This document shows, one piece after another, positions 34,747-43,727 of a DNA stretch of 64,000 nucleotides. The notes beneath the pieces are model-generated. The model ran no database searches and was not told the origin of the DNA. It saw only the letters and a list, made by a program, of their open reading frames with translations. This stretch comes from Sphingomonas changbaiensis NBRC 104936. Lineage in GTDB: Bacteria > Pseudomonadota > Alphaproteobacteria > Sphingomonadales > Sphingomonadaceae. The stretch is from contig NZ_BBWU01000015.1 in NCBI RefSeq assembly GCF_000974765.1, positions 59,530 to 123,529 on the forward strand. The letters are read 5' to 3'. The position numbers and the translations under genes were made by a program. Within the stretch, counting starts at the first letter, position 1. Each line of letters starts with the position of its first letter.

Positions 34747-37595
34747 GCCAGGCGCCCGGCCAGCAGCTCGGCGATGTGGCGCGTGGTCCGCCCGCCATGC
34801 GCCTCGATCTGCTCGCGGCAGCTGAAGCCGTCGGCCAGCACCAGCGTGTCCGCCGGCAGCTCCCGGACACGTGGCAGCAGCACACGCTCGCCGATCGCGC
34901 GGCCGACGCCATGGGTCTCCGCCGCCATGCCGAAGGCGCCGGCCATGCCGCAGCATCCCTGCGGCGGCCGCTCGACGGCAAGGCTGAGCCGGTCGAGCAG
35001 CGCCTTTTCCTTGTCGAAGCCGATGACGGCATGGTGGTGGCAATGGACCTGCACCAGCGCGTCGCCGCCCCGGTGCAGCGACGGGATCTGGTCGATCCGG
35101 TCGGCCACGAAATCGGCGAAATAGATCACTTGCTTCGATAGCTGGTGCGCCTCGTCGCGATCGGGGAAGAGGTTCGGCAATTCGTCCTTGAACACCGAGA
35201 CGCAGGCCGGCTCGAGACCGACGACCGGCGTGCCGGCGGCGATCTCACCGGCAAGGGCTGCGAAGATGCGCTCCAGCCGCGCCCTGGCCTGGTCGAGGAA
35301 CCCCCAATCGTACAGCGGCCGCCCGCAGCACAGGGGGACGCGCGGGATCGTCACCTCGAAGCCGGCGCGCTCCAGCACCTCGACCGCGGCAATCGCGGTT
35401 TCAGGGCGGAAGTGATTGTTGAACGTGTCCGGCCACAGCAGCACCCGCTCGCCGCCGATCGGTATTTTGTCGCGCTCGGCGAACCATCGGCGAAAACTCT
35501 GCCGGGCAAAGCGCGGCAGCGTGGCGTGGCCGTCGATGCCGGCGACCCATTTGCCGACCCTGTTCCCGGCCAGAAGATTTGCGATGCCCGGCGCATGATC
35601 CGCCACCCGCGCCCAGCGGTCGATCAGCCCCATCGAATAGGCTGCCCGCGGCCGTAGCCGGTCCTTATAGTGGTGTGCACGAAACTCGGCTTTCCAGGTC
35701 GCGACATCGACGCCGACCGGACAGTCCGCCTTGCACCCCTTGCAGGCGAGGCACAGCGACAGCGCGTCCTCGACCGCGTCGCTGCTCCAGCCGTCGTTGA
35801 TGACCTCGCCGCGCGTCATCTCATGCAGCAGGTGCGCGCGGCCGCGGGTCGAATGCCTCTCCTCCCCAGTTGCGAGATAGGAGGGGCACATCACCTCGTC
35901 GCCGACCTGCCGCCGCCGGCATTTGCCGACGCCGACGCAGCGCGTCGTCGCGTGCGCGAACGAGCCATGGTCGGCGGGATAGCCGAACCAGGTCTCCAAC
36001 GGCTCGGGACGGTAATCGGGCCCCAGCCGCAGATTGGAATCGACCGGGTAAGGCTCGATCGCCTTGCCCGGATTCATCCGGTTGCCCGGATCCCAGATCG
36101 CCTTGAATTCGCGAAAGCAGCGTAGCAGCTCCGGCCCGTACATGATCTCCAGCAGCTCGGCGCGGGCCTGTCCGTCGCCATGCTCACCGGAGAGCGAGCC
36201 GCCATAGCTGTGCACCAGATGCGCGGCGTCGCACATGAAGGCGCGGTAATTGGCGAGGCCCTTGCCGCTCCGGAAATCGAAATCGATCCGGCAATGGATC
36301 ACCCCGTCGCCGAAATGGCCGTAGATCGCGGCGGTATAGCCGTGGCGGCGGAACAGCGCCTCCAGGTCGCGCAGGTAATCGCCGAGCCGGTCGGGCGGCA
36401 CCGCGCTGTCTTCCCACCCCGGCCAATGCTCGGGCTGTCCCTGCACGAATGCGGTCGCACCCAGCGACGCTTCGCGCGCCGTCCAGATGCGCTGCTGCTC
36501 GTCGGGGCCGGAGAGGATGCGGCGATGCCCCTTGTGGCCGGAGCGTTTGACGATCCGGCGGACCTTCGCTTCGGCCTCGTCGCGCGTCTCGCCGCCCGCT
36601 TCGACCATCAGCCAGCCCTTGCCGTCGGGCAGCAGCGCCAGGCCGCCATGTCCGGCGTGCGCGCGCCGCACGGCCCGGAACAGCTTGTCGTCGAAACCCT
36701 CGATCGCGTCTGGCCCTTCGGCCAGGATCGACGGCACGGCATCGGCAGCGGCGAACACGTCGTCGAAACCGAGCAGCGCCAGCGCCTTGTGCGCCGGATG
36801 GGGCACCAGCGTCAGGGTCGCGTCCAGCACGATCAGGCAACTGCCTTCGGTCCCGACCACCGAGCGCGCGACGTTGAAGCCACGGCCCGGCAGCAACGCA
36901 TCGAGATTCTCGTAGCCGGACACCAGCCGCGGGATCTTCGGATAGCGCGCCTCGATCAGCGGCCCCCAACGGTCACGGAGCGCGACCAGCGCGCGGAAGA
37001 TATCGCCGCGCCGTCCCGCCTTTGCCGTGATGGCCGCCAGCTCCGCCTCGCGCGTGGGCCCGAGCTCCAGCACCTCGCCGTCGTAAGTGAGCACCGTCAG
37101 CCGCTCGACATTGTCGGCGGTGCGGCCGGCAGTCACCGAATGGACGCCGCAGCTGTCGTTGCCGATCATCCCGCCCAGCGTATTGTGATCGTGCGTTGCG
37201 GGATCGGGCCCGAAGGTCAGGCCGTGCCCCTTCGCCTCGTCGCACAGCCGGTCGAGGATGCAGCCCGGCTCGACCGTAGCGCGTCGCGCCGCCGGGTCGA
37301 TCCCGACCACCCGGTGCAAGTGCCGTGAAAAGTCGATCGTCACCGCGGCGTTGCAGCCCTGGCCCGCCAGGCTGGTCCCGCCGCCCCGCGGCAGGATCGG
37401 CGCGTCGTGTTCGCGGCAGATGCGAACCGTCTCGATCACTTCGTCGCGGTTGCGCGGGCTCACCAGCCCGATCGGCACCTGGCGATAGTTGGACGCGTCG
37501 GTCGCGTAGAGCGCCCGCGCCTGGGCGCTGAAATCGACCGCATCGCCCAGCGCGCGCCTCAGGTCCTGCTCGAGCGCCTCGTGCGGCGCCCCCAT
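34743..37595 (-). CDS. FAD-linked oxidase / Fe-S protein (YdiJ-like 2-hydroxyacid dehydrogenase)
   Basis: The 950-residue protein fuses an FAD-binding PCMH/FAD_binding_4 half and a FAD-oxidase C domain (about 40-525: PRGGGTSLAGQGCNAAVTID, NDSCGVHSVTAGRTADN, SGEHGDGQARAELL) to an iron-sulfur half. The latter has Cys553, 559 and 569, a classic 4Fe-4S set CLACKGCKADCP (615-626), and CCG-type motifs LCCGRPLYDW (756) and GCCGMAGAFG (880). This is the GlcD-GlcF-like fusion of YdiJ or D-2-hydroxyglutarate dehydrogenase type; the likely substrate is a D-2-hydroxyacid, passing electrons to quinone. The start is the ATG at 37595, overlapping the TPP-enzyme stop (TGATG). Confidence 0.9.
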   Translation of the reverse strand: MGAPHEALEQDLRRALGDAVDFSAQARALYATDASNYRQVPIGLVSPRNRDEVIETVRICREHDAPILPRGGGTSLAGQGCNAAVTIDFSRHLHRVVGIDPAARRATVEPGCILDRLCDEAKGHGLTFGPDPATHDHNTLGGMIGNDSCGVHSVTAGRTADNVERLTVLTYDGEVLELGPTREAELAAITAKAGRRGDIFRALVALRDRWGPLIEARYPKIPRLVSGYENLDALLPGRGFNVARSVVGTEGSCLIVLDATLTLVPHPAHKALALLGFDDVFAAADAVPSILAEGPDAIEGFDDKLFRAVRRAHAGHGGLALLPDGKGWLMVEAGGETRDEAEAKVRRIVKRSGHKGHRRILSGPDEQQRIWTAREASLGATAFVQGQPEHWPGWEDSAVPPDRLGDYLRDLEALFRRHGYTAAIYGHFGDGVIHCRIDFDFRSGKGLANYRAFMCDAAHLVHSYGGSLSGEHGDGQARAELLEIMYGPELLRCFREFKAIWDPGNRMNPGKAIEPYPVDSNLRLGPDYRPEPLETWFGYPADHGSFAHATTRCVGVGKCRRRQVGDEVMCPSYLATGEERHSTRGRAHLLHEMTRGEVINDGWSSDAVEDALSLCLACKGCKADCPVGVDVATWKAEFRAHHYKDRLRPRAAYSMGLIDRWARVADHAPGIANLLAGNRVGKWVAGIDGHATLPRFARQSFRRWFAERDKIPIGGERVLLWPDTFNNHFRPETAIAAVEVLERAGFEVTIPRVPLCCGRPLYDWGFLDQARARLERIFAALAGEIAAGTPVVGLEPACVSVFKDELPNLFPDRDEAHQLSKQVIYFADFVADRIDQIPSLHRGGDALVQVHCHHHAVIGFDKEKALLDRLSLAVERPPQGCCGMAGAFGMAAETHGVGRAIGERVLLPRVRELPADTLVLADGFSCREQIEAHGGRTTRHIAELLAGRLA

Positions 37596-39349
37596 CACAC
37601 CAGCTCGCGGACCCTGTCGGACGCGATGGTGAGCGCGATCTTGCCGCGATTGGGCGTGCCCTTCGCCAGCGCCTCGGCCAAGTGCAGCGCCTGCTTGGCC
37701 TCGATCTTCGGCGGCATCGGCGGCTCGTTCGGGTCGACGACGGCCTCGATCAGGCAGGCGCCCGGCATGGCAAGCGCCTCGCGCAGCTGGGTGCCGCACT
37801 TGGCCGGGTCGTCGATCCGGATCGCGCGAATGCCGCAGCCTTCCGCGACGCGCACGAAATCGACCGGCTCCAGCTCGCAGCCATATTCGGGGTTGCCGAG
37901 GAAGACCATCTGCTCCCACTTGATCTGGCCGAGCGTGTTGTTCTTGATGACGATGATCTTCACGTCGAGGCCGTATTTCCTGAGCGTGACGAGATCGCCC
38001 ATCAGCATCGCCATCGCCCCGTCGCCGATAACCGCGACCACTTGCCGGCCCGGATAAGCGACGGCGCCGGCAATCGCATAGGGCAAGCCGCAGGCCATGC
38101 TGGCGAGGGTTCCGGAGCAGCTGAACTTCATGTCGCCGCGCATGTCGACATGGCGCGCGGTCCAGGCGGTAATCGTGCCGCTGTCGGTGATCAGGATTGC
38201 GTCGTCGTCGATCAGCTTGTTGAGCTCGTGCGTGACGACCTGCGGCTTCATCGGCATGTCGGTGCGGGTGCCGCGATCGTCCATCAGCTCGCGCCACTTG
38301 CCCATCGCCTTCTGCGCGGTGTCGAGAAAATCGGTGCTGTCATTGGGTTTCAGCATCGGCAGCAGCTCGGCCAGCACGCGTTTGCTGTCACCGATCAGAC
38401 CTGCCTCGACCGGATAGCGCAGCCCGACCCGCTTCGGGTCGATCTCGATCTGGACCGCGCGCGCTTTGCCCGGCTTCGGATAGAATTCGATATAGGGGAA
38501 CGACGAGCCGACGATCAGCAGCGTGTCGCAGCTTTCCAGCGCTTCCTGGCTCGCGCGCGTGCCGAGCAGGCCGACGCCGCCGGTTGAATAGGGGCTGCGG
38601 TCCGGAATGGCACCCTTGCCCAGCAGCGGCATGCCGACCGGCGCCTTCAGCCGCTCGGCGACTGCCTCCAGCTCGGCGCGCGCGCCGATCGAACCGCGGC
38701 CGGCCAGGATGAACGGCTTCTTCGCCTGATTCAGGATCGCCGCGGCCTGCTCCAGTTGCTGGCGGTCGGGAAGCTGCCCGCCCCGCGCCATCATGTTCGA
38801 CACATGATGCTTGATGTTGCGTTCGGAGCGCCGGGCCTTGTCGAGGGGCATCGACTGGATATCGACCGGGATCGTCACATGCGTCGGCTGGCGATAAGCG
38901 AGGGCGGTGCGGCAGGCCATCTCGACGACATTCTCGACATGGGTCGGCCCCATGATCCGCGCGCTGTACGCAGTCGCGTCCATGAACAATTTGTCGAGGT
39001 CGATATCCTGCTGCGTCCAGGTATCGAGCAAATCGTGATGCTGCATGCCGGTGATCGCGAGCACCGGCTGGCCGTCCAGCTTGGCGTCGTAGATGCCGTT
39101 CAGCAGATGGACGCCGCCGGGCCCGGATGTGGAGAGGCAGACGCCAAGCTTTCCCGTCCATTTGGCATAGGCACAGGCGGCAAAGGCCGCGACTTCCTCA
39201 TGCCGCGTCTGGATGAAGCGGATCTGGTCCTGTCGGTTGCGCAGCGCCTCGAACACGCCGTTGATGCCATCTCCGGGAATGCCGAAGATCGTGTCCACGC
39301 CCCAGTCGATCAGGGTTTCGACGAGAATGTCGCCGCCGGTCATGGCCAT
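37595..39349 (-). CDS. Thiamine-pyrophosphate enzyme, pyruvate oxidase/quinone-dehydrogenase type
   Basis: The 584-residue TPP enzyme has an N-terminal domain with VDTIFGIPGDGINGVFEALR and the cofactor-activating Glu in FIQTRHEEVAAFAA (about 51). The middle FAD/ADP-like domain contains GRGSIGARAELEAVAERL. The C-terminal TPP motif starts GDGAMAMLMGDLVTLRKY and ends with IIVIKNN. By family it resembles PoxB and YdaP rather than biosynthetic acetolactate synthase, so oxidative decarboxylation of pyruvate or a similar keto acid is the likely reaction. Its ATG has AGGAG eight bases upstream. It sits between genes for two hydroxyacid dehydrogenases that would produce keto acids. Confidence 0.9.
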   Translation of the reverse strand: MAMTGGDILVETLIDWGVDTIFGIPGDGINGVFEALRNRQDQIRFIQTRHEEVAAFAACAYAKWTGKLGVCLSTSGPGGVHLLNGIYDAKLDGQPVLAITGMQHHDLLDTWTQQDIDLDKLFMDATAYSARIMGPTHVENVVEMACRTALAYRQPTHVTIPVDIQSMPLDKARRSERNIKHHVSNMMARGGQLPDRQQLEQAAAILNQAKKPFILAGRGSIGARAELEAVAERLKAPVGMPLLGKGAIPDRSPYSTGGVGLLGTRASQEALESCDTLLIVGSSFPYIEFYPKPGKARAVQIEIDPKRVGLRYPVEAGLIGDSKRVLAELLPMLKPNDSTDFLDTAQKAMGKWRELMDDRGTRTDMPMKPQVVTHELNKLIDDDAILITDSGTITAWTARHVDMRGDMKFSCSGTLASMACGLPYAIAGAVAYPGRQVVAVIGDGAMAMLMGDLVTLRKYGLDVKIIVIKNNTLGQIKWEQMVFLGNPEYGCELEPVDFVRVAEGCGIRAIRIDDPAKCGTQLREALAMPGACLIEAVVDPNEPPMPPKIEAKQALHLAEALAKGTPNRGKIALTIASDRVRELV

Positions 39350-39360
39350 TGCTGCTGCTC

Positions 39361-40560
39361 CTATCCGTCCAGTTGAGTAATGTATGCTGTCGCGGCGGGT
39401 TCCTCGGCTGATCGCCGTGGTGCGCCGAGGATCAGGCTCGGCGGAACCTTGGACGCGTCGGTCAGGCCGGTCAGCGCCATCGTCACGTCCATTTCGTCGC
39501 GGATCAGCTCCAGCGCCTTGATGACGCCATCCTCGCCGGCAGCGCCGAGACCGTAGAGATAGGCGCGACCGATCATGCAGGCGGTCGCGCCCATGCTGAG
39601 GAACTTGAGCACGTCCTGCCCCGACCGGATGCCGCTATCGGCCCAAAGCTCGACGTCATCCTTGCCGATCGCGTCGCGGATCGCCGGGAGTTGCGATGCC
39701 GTCGACGCCGCCCCGTCGAGCTGCCGCCCGCCGTGATTGGAAACCAGCACCGCGTCGGCGCCGGCCTTGATTGCCAGTTTCGCGTCGTCGGGGTCGAGCA
39801 CGCCCTTGATGATCAGCTTGCCGCCCCAGCGTTGCCGCACCCAATCGATCGTGTGCCAGTCGAAGGTCGGGTCGAATTGGCTCTTCACCCATTCGGCCAG
39901 TTCGCCGAGATCGCCGGAATTCTTTACTTCATCCTTCAGGTTGCCGAACGTCCATTCGCTCGCGCGCAGCATCGGCAGCGCCCAGCCCGGATGGCTGACG
40001 ATGCTCCAGATGTTCGCGGGCGTGAGCTTGGGCGGAATGCCGAGGCCGTTCTTGACGTCGCGGTTCCGCTGGCCCTCGACGTGCAGGTCCATCGTCAGCA
40101 CCAGCGCCGAGCAGCCCGCCGCCTTGGCGCGATTGATCAGCGATTCGCTGATCTTGCGGTCCTTCATCAGGTAGAGCTGGAACCAGAAGGGCTGGTCGAC
40201 CGCGCCGGCCACATCCTCGATCGAGTCCAGCGACATGGTCGAAAGGCAGAAGGGGACGCCGAAGCGCTGCGCCGCGCGTGCCGCCTTGATCTCGCCATTC
40301 GCGCACATCGATCCGCACAGACCGGTCGGGGCCAGGGCGAGCGGGATCGTCACCGGTTTTCCCAGCATCGTGCCGCCATGCTTGCGCTCGGATACGTTCA
40401 GCATGACGCGCTGACGAAAGCGGATCGCATCCAGGTCGCGCCGGTTCGCGCGCAGCGTCAGCTCGTCGTACGATCCGTTCTCGACATATTCGAAAAACGG
40501 CTTCGGCACGCGCTTCGATGCTTCGACCCGCAGATCCTCGATGTTCGTGTAGATGGTCAT
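39361..40560 (-). CDS. FMN-dependent L-lactate/alpha-hydroxyacid dehydrogenase
   Basis: The 399-residue product is a TIM-barrel FMN enzyme of the LldD/glycolate-oxidase family. The catalytic His276 and Arg279 lie in VSNHGGRQLDGA; the FMN site includes ALAPTGLCGSMCANGE, FWFQLYLMKDR and DSGIRSGQDVLKFLSMGA. It oxidises an L-2-hydroxyacid such as lactate to the keto acid and usually feeds quinone or cytochrome c. It is coupled by ATGA to the GMC dehydrogenase upstream and lies 11 bases before the TPP-enzyme gene. Confidence 0.93.
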   Translation of the reverse strand: MTIYTNIEDLRVEASKRVPKPFFEYVENGSYDELTLRANRRDLDAIRFRQRVMLNVSERKHGGTMLGKPVTIPLALAPTGLCGSMCANGEIKAARAAQRFGVPFCLSTMSLDSIEDVAGAVDQPFWFQLYLMKDRKISESLINRAKAAGCSALVLTMDLHVEGQRNRDVKNGLGIPPKLTPANIWSIVSHPGWALPMLRASEWTFGNLKDEVKNSGDLGELAEWVKSQFDPTFDWHTIDWVRQRWGGKLIIKGVLDPDDAKLAIKAGADAVLVSNHGGRQLDGAASTASQLPAIRDAIGKDDVELWADSGIRSGQDVLKFLSMGATACMIGRAYLYGLGAAGEDGVIKALELIRDEMDVTMALTGLTDASKVPPSLILGAPRRSAEEPAATAYITQLDG

Positions 40561-42200
40561 CGATCAAGCTCGCCGCGCTTTGCCATCTCGGCGATGCGGT
40601 CGCCGATCCGGCAGGCGAGCGCCTGGATCGTCAGCGATGGATTGACCCCGCCGGAGTTGGGGAACAGCGACCCGTCGCACACCCACAGGTTCGGGATCGC
40701 CCAGGTGCGCCCGTCGGCATCGACAACGCTGTCCTTCGGGTCGTCCCCCATCCGGCAGCCGCCCATCAGGTGCGAGGTATCGTGGGTGTCCCAGAGCTGG
40801 TGCGCGCCGCCCGCCGCCAGCACCTGGTGCATCGACTTGCGGCCATGCTCGATCAGCCGCCGGTCGTTCTCGGAATAGGAAAAGGTCACGCGCGGGATGC
40901 GGAGCCCGTACTGATCCTTTTCGTCGGCCAGCTCGACCCGGTTGTGTGCTTGCGGCTCGGTCTCGCCGACCAGCACCAGCCCGGCGGTGTGATTGTAGCG
41001 GGTCATTTCCTGCCGCAGCGCCGCGCCCCAGAGTCCGCGCGCTGCGAGCGTCTGCGCCCAGTCGGTCGGCAGCGGCCCCTGGCTCATGAACGCATAGCCA
41101 CCGTGAAAGTCCTTGCCCTCGTCGGAGTAATTCCAATGCTCGGTGCCGGCCATGCAGGGGGGCGCCTTGTAGCTGCGGATCTCCTCGTCCAGCACGCCCC
41201 AGACGCCGGGCCCCGAATGGGTCATCAGATGCGTGCCGACCAGGCCGTTGTCGTTCGCGAGCCCGTCCGGGAATTCGGGGCAGGCGGAGTTCAGCAGCAG
41301 CCGCGGCGTCTCGATCGCATAGCCCGCGACGACGACGTGCCGCGCCTTCTGCTGGCGCCATTTGCCGCGCCGATTGTAGGAAACGCCGGTCGCGCGCCCG
41401 TCCTTGCCCATCTCGATCCGCCCGACCATCGCCAGGTCGCGGATTTCGGCACCCGCCGCGATCGCTCGGGGTACGAAGGTGACCAGCACGCTCTGCTTGG
41501 CGTTGGTCGAGCAGCCATATTTGCAAAAGCCGCGATAGACGCACGGGTGCGCCATTCCGCGCGGTGCGGAGAGGGTGGCGAGCGGCAGCGGCGACCAGTC
41601 GATGCCGATCCGCTCGCAGCCGCGCGCGAGCACCAGGCCCGACGCGTTCACGGGATGCTCGCGATACGGGTAGCGCTTGCGCCGCTTGCCCCAGGGGTAG
41701 CGAACCGGGCCGCTGATCTTCAGCGACTCTTCCGCTTCCTCGTAATAGGGCTCCAGCTCCTCGAAGCTGAGCGGCCAGTCGCGGCCATAGCCGAGCTTCG
41801 ACCGCGACTTGAACCAGTCCGGCCGCCAGCGGAGCGCGATCATCGTGTAATGCACGGTGCTGCCGCCGACGCCGCGGCCACTATTGTTGCTGCCAAGCTG
41901 GATCGGGTCCGCGCCGCCGCTGATCCGCTCGTCGGTCCAGTAGAGATCGCCCTGTGCCGCTTCGTCGGACGCGAAATCCTCCAGCGGCCGCCAGAACGGG
42001 CCGGCATCGAAGGCGACGACGGAAAAGCCGGCTTCGGCGAGCTTGGCCGCCAGCGTGCCGCCGCCCGCGCCGGTGCCGACGATCGCGAAATCGACCTGCT
42101 CCGAATCGTCATAGCAGCGCATCTGCACCCACGCGCCGGGGCGGAACACGTCCGGCGCCCGCCCGTCTTGCGCACGCGGCTGGTCGATAGCGTCAAACAT
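40557..42200 (-). CDS. GMC-family FAD dehydrogenase (gluconate/sugar dehydrogenase type)
   Basis: The 547-residue flavoenzyme has the dinucleotide motif IVGTGAGGGTLAAKL (40-54), a second family segment SNNSGRGVGGSTVHYTM, and the catalytic region DTHDTSHLMGGCRMGDDPKD, followed by the C-terminal NSGGVNPSLTIQALACRIG. No signal peptide is visible; such subunits can be exported with a Tat-bearing partner. It belongs with the gluconate-2-dehydrogenase/sorbosone-dehydrogenase-like subgroup. The start at 42200 overlaps the subunit-3 gene by eight bases. There is no cytochrome c subunit gene next to it, which is unusual. Confidence 0.9.
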   Translation of the reverse strand: MFDAIDQPRAQDGRAPDVFRPGAWVQMRCYDDSEQVDFAIVGTGAGGGTLAAKLAEAGFSVVAFDAGPFWRPLEDFASDEAAQGDLYWTDERISGGADPIQLGSNNSGRGVGGSTVHYTMIALRWRPDWFKSRSKLGYGRDWPLSFEELEPYYEEAEESLKISGPVRYPWGKRRKRYPYREHPVNASGLVLARGCERIGIDWSPLPLATLSAPRGMAHPCVYRGFCKYGCSTNAKQSVLVTFVPRAIAAGAEIRDLAMVGRIEMGKDGRATGVSYNRRGKWRQQKARHVVVAGYAIETPRLLLNSACPEFPDGLANDNGLVGTHLMTHSGPGVWGVLDEEIRSYKAPPCMAGTEHWNYSDEGKDFHGGYAFMSQGPLPTDWAQTLAARGLWGAALRQEMTRYNHTAGLVLVGETEPQAHNRVELADEKDQYGLRIPRVTFSYSENDRRLIEHGRKSMHQVLAAGGAHQLWDTHDTSHLMGGCRMGDDPKDSVVDADGRTWAIPNLWVCDGSLFPNSGGVNPSLTIQALACRIGDRIAEMAKRGELDR

Positions 42201-42801
42201 GCTGCTCTTCGGCTTCCCACGGGTCGCGCTCGTCAAGGCCCAGCCGGACATAGCCGCGTGGGCTCGCCGGGCCGCCAAAGCCGATCTCGCTCCACGCCGC
42301 CGGGTGGGAATAATAGACCGCGACGATTTCCTTCAGCAGCAGCTCGCTGAAGAAACGATCGGCGGGAAGGTCGCCCCACTGCCGTCCGTCAATCTCGCCC
42401 CGCTGCACCGCGCCGAGCAGCGCGTCCTGCGCGTCCGGCTCCAGGTCGCGGAAATCGGTTCCGTGCCGCTCGCGCGCTTCGCCCGCGATGCCGGCGAGCC
42501 CCTGCCGCCAGGCTTCGCGCATCGGCGGCATGCCGACATAGCGATATCCGGGCCGCCGGTCCTCGGCCAGTTTCTCGTCGATCCAGGGGACGATCGGCAC
42601 CGGCGCCTCGCGCTCCGGCTGCGGCATCAGCCGCGCCGCGATCGCTTCCAGCAGCGTCCATTCGTCCTCGCTCAGGAACCGCCGCTCCGGTATCTCGTCC
42701 AGTCGCCGCTTGATGACTGCGCGGGTCTGCTCGTTCCACGACGGCGTGTCCCATTTCTTGAGCACGTCATAGTCCGGATATGGCGTCTTGAAGCCGCTCA
42801 T
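42193..42801 (-). CDS. Gluconate 2-dehydrogenase subunit 3-like protein
   Basis: The 202-residue helical protein has the subunit-3 pattern RFLSEDEWTLLEAIAARLMPQ near residues 40-60 and GLDERDPWEAEE at the end. In known systems this small subunit carries a Tat signal and escorts the GMC dehydrogenase to the periplasm. Here the N-terminus MSGFKTPYPDYDVLKKWDT has no twin-arginine signal, so the complex may stay in the cytoplasm or be anchored by the next gene. The start overlaps that membrane-protein gene (ATGA) and the end overlaps the GMC gene. Confidence 0.82.
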   Translation of the reverse strand: MSGFKTPYPDYDVLKKWDTPSWNEQTRAVIKRRLDEIPERRFLSEDEWTLLEAIAARLMPQPEREAPVPIVPWIDEKLAEDRRPGYRYVGMPPMREAWRQGLAGIAGEARERHGTDFRDLEPDAQDALLGAVQRGEIDGRQWGDLPADRFFSELLLKEIVAVYYSHPAAWSEIGFGGPASPRGYVRLGLDERDPWEAEEQHV

Positions 42802-43670
42802 CCGCGCCGCTCCAAGGCCGGCAGCAGCCCCAGCGCGGCGAGCGCGATGCCCAGGAACGCCGGCGGGGCGGGGAGGGGCGGACCCTGCAGGATCATCTGG
42901 CTCCAATTGTGCCAGCCGCCCATGTTCCGGTGGATGCCGTAGCTGTGGAAGATCGGTCCCGCGATGCCGAGCAGCGCCGTCCCGAGCAGCAGCGGCCGCG
43001 CGACCTGTGCCGCCTCCGGACTGACCGAACTCGCCGCCGTGACGGCGGCTGCGAGCGGCGGCAGCGTCACCGGCGCGAACATGAACGGGTTCTGGAACGC
43101 GCCGCGAAAATGCAGCAGTCCTGCTTCCGCGGCGGTCCCCAGCAGCGCCAGCGCGGCAACCGGCGCGATCCGCGCGGGAGCGGCAATCCCGGGATGCTCC
43201 GCCGCCAGTCCGAACAGCCCGGCCAGGCTCAGCGCCGCCGGCGCACCCAGGGGCGCTGCGTAGAACAGGTTCAGCATGTCGAACCCGCCCGCGCGCTTGC
43301 CGATATTGTAGCTGTGAAAGCCCACGCCCGCCGCGCCGACCGCCAGCGCCGCGCTGAAGACGTACGGTGCCGCCTCGTCCTCCACCGCCGTCATGCCGAG
43401 CGTCGCCAGCGCCAGTGTCGGCGCGACGAACATCGCCGGGTTCTTGAACTCACCGCGGTAATGCTCGATGCCGCTGTCGAGCAGCACCGCCAGCGACAGG
43501 ATCGCCGCGCCGGCGCGCAGCCCGCGCTCGGCCGCCTTGCCAGGGTCGGCCGGTTCCGCTCGTCTCCAGAGCTTCCACGCCGCCGCGCCGATCAGGCCTG
43601 CCGCAGCGATGCCGCCCAAGCCGACCGCGATCAGCGGCCGCCGCGACGGCTCCGGGACAGGCTTGGGCAT
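42798..43670 (-). CDS. Membrane protein made of two tandem copies of one unit
   Basis: The 290-residue protein has about eight predicted membrane helices and an N-terminal anchor (about 12-35). An internal duplication is evident. Unit 1 (about 65-155) has GIEHYRGEFKNPAMF and GFHSYNIGKRAGGFD; unit 2 (about 182-280) has GLLHFRGAFQNPFMF and IFHSYGIHRNMGGWHN. Each unit keeps two His (70 and 119; 187 and 242) in the same places, which could ligate a b-type heme or contact quinone. I recognise no named family. It is translationally coupled to the GMC dehydrogenase genes, so it may be the membrane anchor or electron acceptor that replaces the usual cytochrome c subunit; that is inference. Confidence 0.75.
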   Translation of the reverse strand: MPKPVPEPSRRPLIAVGLGGIAAAGLIGAAAWKLWRRAEPADPGKAAERGLRAGAAILSLAVLLDSGIEHYRGEFKNPAMFVAPTLALATLGMTAVEDEAAPYVFSAALAVGAAGVGFHSYNIGKRAGGFDMLNLFYAAPLGAPAALSLAGLFGLAAEHPGIAAPARIAPVAALALLGTAAEAGLLHFRGAFQNPFMFAPVTLPPLAAAVTAASSVSPEAAQVARPLLLGTALLGIAGPIFHSYGIHRNMGGWHNWSQMILQGPPLPAPPAFLGIALAALGLLPALERRG

Positions 43671-43727
43671 GCCCTGTCAACGCAGGCGCGCCGCACCGGG
43701 TTGCCTGTTCCGCAAACTTAATCCCGA

